A DNA stretch of 64,000 nucleotides from contig CBDFGK010000002.1 of NCBI GenBank assembly GCA_965247075.1, positions 1-64,000 on the forward strand, read 5' to 3'. This document shows, in pieces, positions 42,201-51,200 of the stretch (its first letter is position 1; the number at the start of each line of letters is the position of its first letter). This DNA comes from CBDFGK01 sp965247075 (GTDB lineage: Bacteria; Pseudomonadota; Gammaproteobacteria; Pseudomonadales; Halieaceae). The notes beneath the pieces are model-generated. The model did not search any database. It was not told the origin of the DNA and was given only the letters and a program-made list of their open reading frames with translations. A program made the translations under genes and the position numbers.

Positions 42201-45200
42201 ACCGACCGAGTCGGGGATTACTCGGTCACCTACGATGTAACCGACACCGCCGGTAACGCCGCCGAGCAGAAGACCCGCACCGTCAGGGTCATCGACACCG
42301 GCAAGCCGATTATCACCCTGACTGGTGATAATCCGCAGACCATCGAGTTTGGCGAGGGCTATACCGAACTGAATGCAACCGCCACCGACCTGGTGGATGG
42401 CGACCTCACCGGCAACATTGTCATTGATGCGAACAACGTGGACACGAGCACGGTCGGAACCTACACGGTCACTTACGATGTAACCGACACCGCCGGTAAC
42501 GCCGCCGAGCAGAAGACCCGCACGGTCAGGGTCATCGACACCGGCAAGCCGATTATCACCCTGACTGGTGATAATCCGCAGACCATCCATTTCGGCATGG
42601 CTTACACCGAACTGAATGCAACGGCCACCGACCTGGTGGATGGCGACCTCACCGGCAGCATTGTCATTGACAGTAGTGCAGTGAACATCAACCGAGTTGG
42701 AGATTATTCGGTCACCTACGATGTCTCCGACACCGCCGGTAACGCCGCCGAACAGAAGACCCGCACGGTCAGGGTCATCGACACCGGCAAGCCGATTATC
42801 ACCCTGACTGGTGATAATCCGCAGACCATCCATTTCGGCATGGCTTACACCGAACTGAATGCAACGGCGACCGATGCGGTGGATGGCGACCTCACCGACA
42901 ACATTGTCATTGATGCGAACAACGTGGACACGAGCACGGTCGGAACCTACACGGTCACTTACGATGCAGCCGACGCCGCCGGTAACGCCGCCGAGCAGAA
43001 GACCCGCACGGTCAGGGTCATCGACGCCGGCAAGCCGGTGATCACCCTGACCGGCGCCAATCCGCAGACCATCGAGTTTGGCGAGGGGTATGCCGAACTG
43101 AATGCAACCGCGACCGACCGGGTGGATGGCGACCTCACCGGCAACATTGTCATTGACAGTAGTGCAGTGAACACCGACCGAGTCGGGGATTACTCGGTCA
43201 CCTACGATGTAACCGACACCGCCGGTAACGCCGCCGAGCAGAAGACCCGCACGGTCAGGGTCATCGACACCGGCAAGCCGATTATCACCCTGACCGGTGA
43301 TAATCCGCAGACCATCGAGTTTGGCGAGGGGTATGCGGAACTGAATGCAACGGCCACCGACCTGGTGGATGGCGACCTCACCGGCAACATTGTCATTGAT
43401 GCGAACAACGTGGACACGAGCACGGTCGGAACCTACACGGTCACCTACGATGTCTCCGACACCGCCGGTAACGCCGCCGAGCAGAAGACCCGCACGGTCA
43501 GGGTCATCGACACCGGCAAGCCGATTATCACCCTGACCGGTGCTAATCCGCAGACTATCGAGTTTGGCGAGGGGTACGCCGAACTGAATGCCACCGCCAC
43601 CGATCGGGTGGATGGCGACCTCACCGGCAGCATTGTCATTGACAGTAGTGCAGTGAACACCGACCGAGTCGGGGATTATTCGGTCACCTACGATGTAACC
43701 GACGCCGCCGGTAACGCCGCCGAGCAGAAGACCCGCACGGTCAGGGTCATCGACACCGGCAAGCCGATTATCACCCTGACCGGTGATAATCCGCAGACCA
43801 TCCATTTCGGCATGGCTTACACCGAACTGAATGCAACCGCCACCGATCTGGTGGATGGCGACCTCACCGGCAGCATTGTCATTGACAGTAGTGCAGTGAA
43901 CACGAACGCGGTCGGGCAATACACTGTTACCTACGATGTAACCGACACCGCCGGTAACGCCGCCGAGCAGAAGACCCGCACGGTCAGGGTCATCGACACC
44001 GGCAAGCCGATTATCACCCTGACTGGTGATAATCCGCAGACCATCGAGTTTGGCGAGGGCTATACCGAACTGAATGCAACGGCCACCGACCTGGTGGATG
44101 ATGACACCGAACTCACCGGCAAGATTGTCATTGATTCGAGCAACGTGAACACGAGCGCGCTCGGGACATACATGGTCACCTACGATGTAACCGACACCGC
44201 CGGTAACAAAGCCGATACCGTGACCCGCACGGTCACCTTGACCGCTGCCCAGATCGCCCCTGACAACATACCGCCGACTATCATTGCACCGGCAAATGTG
44301 GTGGCGGAAGCCACCGGCCCGACCACGCCAGTCAGTGTGGGACAGGCAACCGCTACTGACTTGGCCGACCCGGACCCCCGCATCACTCGCAGCCCGGAGA
44401 CTAACGACTTCGCAGTCGGCAACCACCCCATCACCTGGAAGGCCACGGATGCTTCGGGGAATGAAGCAACCGACGAGCAGACCATCACTATCACCGATAA
44501 CACCGCGCCGGTGATTACCTTGACCGGTGCCAATCCGCAGACCATCGAGTTTGGCGAGGGGTATACCGAACTGAATGCAACGGCCACCGACCTGGTGGAT
44601 GGCGACCTCACCGGCAACATTGTCATTGACAGTAGTGCAGTGAACACGAACGCGGTCGGGCAATACACTGTTACCTACAATGTAACCGACACCGCCGGTA
44701 ACGCCGCCGAGCAGAAGACCCGCACGGTCAGGGTCATCGACAACACCAAGCCGATTATCACCCTGACCGGTGATAATCCGCAGACCATCGAGTTTGGCGA
44801 GGGGTACACCGAACTGAATGCAACGGCGACCGATGCGGTGGATGGCGAACTCACCGACAACATTGTCATTGACAGTAGTGCAGTGAACACCGACCGAGTC
44901 GGGGATTACTCGGTCACCTACGATGTAACCGACACCGCCGGTAACGCCGCCGAGCAGAAGACCCGCACGGTCAGGGTCATCGACACCGGCAAGCCGGTGA
45001 TTACCTTGACCGGCGCTAATCCGCAGACCATCGAGTTTGGCATGGCTTACACCGAACTGAATGCAACGGCGACCGACCTGGTGGATGGCGACCTCACCGG
45101 CAACATTGTCATTGACAGCAGCGCAGTGAACCCCGACCTGGTCGGGGAATACACCGTCACCTACGATGTCTCCGACGCCGCCGGTAACGCCGCCGAGCAG

Positions 45201-48200
45201 AAGACCCGCACGGTCAGGGTCATCGACAACACCAAGCCGATTATCACCCTGACTGGTGATAATCCGCAGACCATCCATTTCGGCATGGCTTACACCGAAC
45301 TGAATGCAACGGCCACCGACCTGGTGGATGGCGACCTCACCGGCAACATTGTCATTGACAGTAGTGCAGTGAACACCGACCGAGTCGGGGATTACTCGGT
45401 CACCTACGAGGTAACCGACACCGCCGGTAACGCCGCCGAGCAGAAGACCCGCACGGTCAGGGTCACCGACACCGGCAAGCCGATTATCACCCTGACCGGT
45501 GATAATCCGCAGACCATCCATTTCGGCATGGCTTACACCGAACACGGCGCCACCGCCACCGATCTGGTGGATGGCGACCTCACCGGCAGCATTGTCATTG
45601 ATGCGAACAACGTGGACACGAGCACGGTCGGGACCTACACGGTCACTTACGATGTAACCGACACCGCCGGTAACGTCGCCGAGCAGAAGACCCGCACGGT
45701 CAGGGTCATCGACACCGGCAAGCCGATTATCACCCTGACCGGTGATAATCCGCAGACCATCGAGTTTGGCGAGGGGTATACCGAACTGAATGCAACGGCG
45801 ACCGACCGGGTGGATGGCGACCTCACCGGCAACATTGTCATTGACAGTAGTGCAGTGAACACGAACGCTGTCGGGACCTACACGGTCACTTACGATGTAA
45901 CCGACACCGCCGGTAACGCCGCCGAGCAGAAGACCCGCACGGTCAGGGTCACCGACACCGGCAAGCCGATTATCACCCTGACCGGTGCTAATCCGCAGAC
46001 CATCCATTTCGGCATGGCTTACACCGAACTGAATGCCACCGCTACCGATCTGGTGGATGGCGAACTCACCGGCAGCATTGTCATTGACAGTAGTGCAGTG
46101 AACACCGACCGAGTCGGGGATTACTCGGTCACCTACGATGTAACCGACGCCGCCGGTAACGCCGCCGAGCAGAAGACCCGCACGGTCAGGGTCATCGACA
46201 CCGGCAAGCCGATTATCGCCCTGACCGGTGATAATCCGCAGACCATCCATTTCGGCATGGCTTACACCGAACTGAATGCAACGGCGACCGATGCGGTGGA
46301 TGGCGAACTCACCGACAACATTGTCATTGACAGTAGTGCAGTGAACACCGACCGAGTTGGAGATTACTCGGTCACCTACGATGTAACCGACACCGCCGGT
46401 AACGCCGCCGAGCAGAAGACCCGCACGGTCAGGGTCATCGACACCGGCAAGCCGATTATCACCCTGACCGGTGATAATCCGCAGACCATCCATTTCGGCA
46501 TGGCTTACACCGAACTGAATGCAACGGCGACCGATGCGGTGGATGGCGAACTCACCGACAACATTGTCATTGACAGTAGTGCAGTGAACACCGACCGGGT
46601 TGGAGATTACCCGGTCGCCTACAATGTGACCGACGCCGCCGGTAACGCCGCCGAGCAGAAGACCCGCACGGTCAGGGTCATCGACACCGGCAAGCCGATT
46701 ATCACCCTGACCGGTGATAATCCGCAGACCATCCATTTCGGCATGGCTTACACCGAACACGGCGCCACCGCCACCGACCTGGTGGATGGCGACCTCACCG
46801 GTAGCATTGTCATTGACAGTAGTGCAGTGAACATCAACCGAGTCGGGGATTACTCGGTCACCTACGATGTAACCGACACCGCCGGTAACGCCGCCGAGCA
46901 GAAGACCCGCACGGTCAGGGTCATCGACACCGGCAAGCCGATTATCACCCTGACCGGTGATAATCCGCAGACCATCCATTTCGGCATGGCTTACACCGAA
47001 CACGGCGCCACCGCCACCGATCTGGTGGATGGCGAACTCACCGGCAGCATTGTCATTGACAGTAGTGCAGTGAACACCGACCGAGTTGGAGATTACTCGG
47101 TCACCTACGATGTAACCGATACCGCCGGTAACGCCGCCGAGCAGAAGACCCGCACGGTCAGGGTCATCGACACCGGCAAGCCGATTATCACCCTGACCGG
47201 TGATAATCCGCAGACCATCGAGTTTGGCGAGGAGTATACCGAACTGAAGGCAACCGCTACCGACCTGGTGGATGATGACATTGAACTCACCGGCAACATT
47301 GTCATTGATGCGAACAACGTGGACACGAGCACGGTCGGGACCTACACGGTCACTTACGATGTAACCGACACCGCCGGTAACGCCGCCGAGCAGAAGACCC
47401 GCACGGTCAGGGTCATCGACACCGGCAAGCCGATTATCACCCTGACCGGTGATAATCCGCAGACCATCCATTTCGGCATGGCTTACACCGAACACGGTGC
47501 CACCGCCACCGATCTGGTGGATGGCGACCTCACCGGCAGCATTGTCATTGACAGTAGTGCAGTGAACACCGACCGAGTCGGGGATTACTCGGTCACCTAC
47601 GATGTAACCGATACCGCCGGTAACGCCGCCGAGCAGAAGACCCGCACGGTCAGGGTCATCGACACCGGCAAGCCGATTATCACCCTGACCGGTGATAATC
47701 CGCAGACCATCCATTTCGGCATGGCTTACACCGAACACGGCGCCACCGCCACCGATCTGGTGGATGGCGACCTCACCGGCAGCATTGTCATTGACAGTAG
47801 TGCAGTGAACACCGACCGAGTCGGGGATTACTCGGTCACCTACGATGTAACCGACACCGCCGGTAACGCCGCCGAGCAGAAGACCCGCACGGTCATCGTT
47901 GAAGACAACACTAAGCCGATTATCACCCTGACCGGTGATAATCCGCAGACCATCGAGTTTGGCGAGGGCTATACCGAACTGAATGCAACGGCCACCGACC
48001 TGGTGGATGGCGACCTCACCGGCAACATTGTCATTGACAGTAGTGCAGTGAACACGAACGCGGTCGGGCAATACACTGTTACCTACGATGTAACCGACAC
48101 CGCCGGTAACGCCGCCGAGCAGAAGACCCGCACGGTCAGGGTCATCGACAACACCAAGCCGATTATCACCCTGACCGGTGATAATCCGCAGACCATCCAT

Positions 48201-51200
48201 TTCGGCATGGCTTACACCGAACTGAATGCAACGGCGACCGATGCGGTGGATGGCGAACTCACCGACAACATTGTCATTGACAGTAGTGCAGTGAACACCG
48301 ACCGAGTCGGGGATTACTCGGTCACTTACGATGTAACCGACACCGCCGGTAACGCCGCCGAGCAGAAGACCCGCACGGTCAGGGTCATCGACACCGGCAA
48401 GCCGATTATCACCCTGACCGGTGATAATCCGCAGACCATCCATTTCGGCATGGCTTACACCGAACTGAATGCCACCGCCACCGATCTGGTGGATGGCGAC
48501 CTCACCGGCAACATTGTCATTGATGCGAACAACGTGGACACGAGCACGGTCGGAACCTACACGGTCACTTACGATGTAACCGACACCGCCGGTAACGCCG
48601 CCGAGCAGAAGACCCGCACGGTCAGGGTCATCGACAACACCAAGCCGATTATCACCCTGACCGGTGATAATCCGCAGACCATCCATTTCGGCATGGCTTA
48701 CACCGAACTGAATGCAACGGCGACCGATGCGGTGGATGGCGAACTCACCGACAACATTGTCATTGACAGTAGTGCAGTGAACACCGACCGAGTCGGGGAT
48801 TACTCGGTCACTTACGATGTAACCGACACCGCCGGTAACGCCGCCGAGCAGAAGACCCGCACGGTCAGGGTCATCGACACCGGCAAGCCGATTATCACCC
48901 TGACCGGTGATAATCCGCAGACCATCCATTTCGGCATGGCTTACACCGAACACGGCGCCACCGCCACCGATCTGGTGGATGGCGACCTCACCGGCAGCAT
49001 TGTCATTGACAGTAGTGCAGTGAACACCGACCGAGTCGGGGATTACTCGGTCACCTACGATGTAACCGACACCGCCGGTAACGCCGCCGAGCAGAAGACC
49101 CGCACGGTCATCGTTGAAGACAACACTAAGCCGATTATCACCCTGACCGGTGATAATCCGCAGACCATCGAGTTTGGCGAGGGCTATACCGAACTGAATG
49201 CAACGGCCACCGACCTGGTGGATGGCGACCTCACCGGCAACATTGTCATTGACAGTAGTGCAGTGAACACGAACGCGGTCGGGCAATACACTGTTACCTA
49301 CGATGTAACCGACACCGCCGGTAACGCCGCCGAGCAGAAGACCCGCACGGTCAGGGTCATCGACACCGGCAAGCCGATTATCACCCTGACCGGTGATAAT
49401 CCGCAGACCATCCATTTCGGCATGGCTTACACCGAACTGAATGCAACGGCGACCGATGCGGTGGATGGCGAACTCACCGACAACATTGTCATTGACAGTA
49501 GTGCAGTGAACACCGACCGAGTCGGGGATTACTCGGTCACTTACGATGTAACCGACACCGCCGGTAACGCCGCCGAGCAGAAGACCCGCACGGTCAGGGT
49601 CATCGACACCGGCAAGCCGATTATCACCCTGACCGGTGATAATCCGCAGACCATCCATTTCGGCATGGCTTACACCGAACTGAATGCCACCGCCACCGAT
49701 CTGGTGGATGGCGACCTCACCGGCAACATTGTCATTGATGCGAACAACGTGGACACGAGCACGGTCGGAACCTACACGGTCACTTACGATGTAACCGACA
49801 CCGCCGGTAACGCCGCCGAGCAGAAGACCCGCACGGTCAGGGTCATCGACAACACCAAGCCGATTATCACCCTGACCGGTGATAATCCGCAGACCATCCA
49901 TTTCGGCATGGCTTACACCGAACTGAATGCAACGGCGACCGATGCGGTGGATGGCGAACTCACCGACAACATTGTCATTGACAGTAGTGCAGTGAACACC
50001 GACCGAGTCGGGGATTACTCGGTCACTTACGATGTAACCGACACCGCCGGTAACGCCGCCGAGCAGAAGACCCGCACGGTCAGGGTCATCGACACCGGCA
50101 AGCCGATTATCACCCTGACCGGTGATAATCCGCAGACCATCCATTTCGGCATGGCTTACACCGAACTGAATGCAACGGCTACCGATGCGGTGGATGGCGA
50201 CCTCACCGGCAGCATTGTCATTGACAGTAGTGCAGTGAACACCGACCGAGTCGGGGATTACCCGGTCGCCTACGATGTCTCCGACGCCGCCGGTAACGCC
50301 GCCGATACCGTGACGCGCACAGTCAGGGTCATCGACACCGCCGCGCCGATTATCACCCTGACCGGTGATAATCCGCAGACCATCCATTTCGGCATGGCTT
50401 ACACCGAACACGGCGCCACCGCCACCGACCTGGTGGATGGCGACCTCACCGGTAGCATTGTCATTGACAGTAGTGCAGTGAACATCAACCGAGTTGGAGA
50501 TTACACGGTCACCTACGATGTAACCGACACCGCCGGTAACGCCGCCGAGCAGAAGACCCGCACGGTCAGGGTCATCGACACCGGCAAGCCGATTATCACC
50601 CTGACCGGTGATAATCCGCAGACCATCCATTTCGGCATGGCTTACACCGAACACGGTGCCACCGCCACCGATCTGGTGGATGGCGACCTCACCGGCAACA
50701 TTGTCATTGATGCGAACAACGTGGACACGAGCACGGTCGGAACCTACACGGTCACTTACGATGTAACCGACACCGCCGGTAACGCCGCCGAGCAGAAGAC
50801 CCGCACGGTCACCTTGACCGCTGCCCAGATCGCCCCTGACAACATACCGCCGACTATCATTGCACCGGCAAATGTGGTGGCGGAAGCCACCGGCCCGACC
50901 ACGCCAGTCAGTGTGGGACAGGCAACCGCTACTGACTTGGCCGACCCGGACCCCCGCATCACTCGCAGCCCGGAGAACAACGACTTCGCAGTCGGAGAAC
51001 ACACCATCACCTGGAAGGCCACGGATGCGAGCGGTAACTTCGCCACCGCCGAGCAGACTATCACCATCACCGATACCACCAAGCCGGTGATTACCTTGAC
51101 CGGTGCCAATCCGCAGATCATTGAGTTTGGCGAGGGGTATACCGAACTGAATGCAACGGCGACCGACCTGGTGGATGATGACACCGAACTCACCGGCAGG

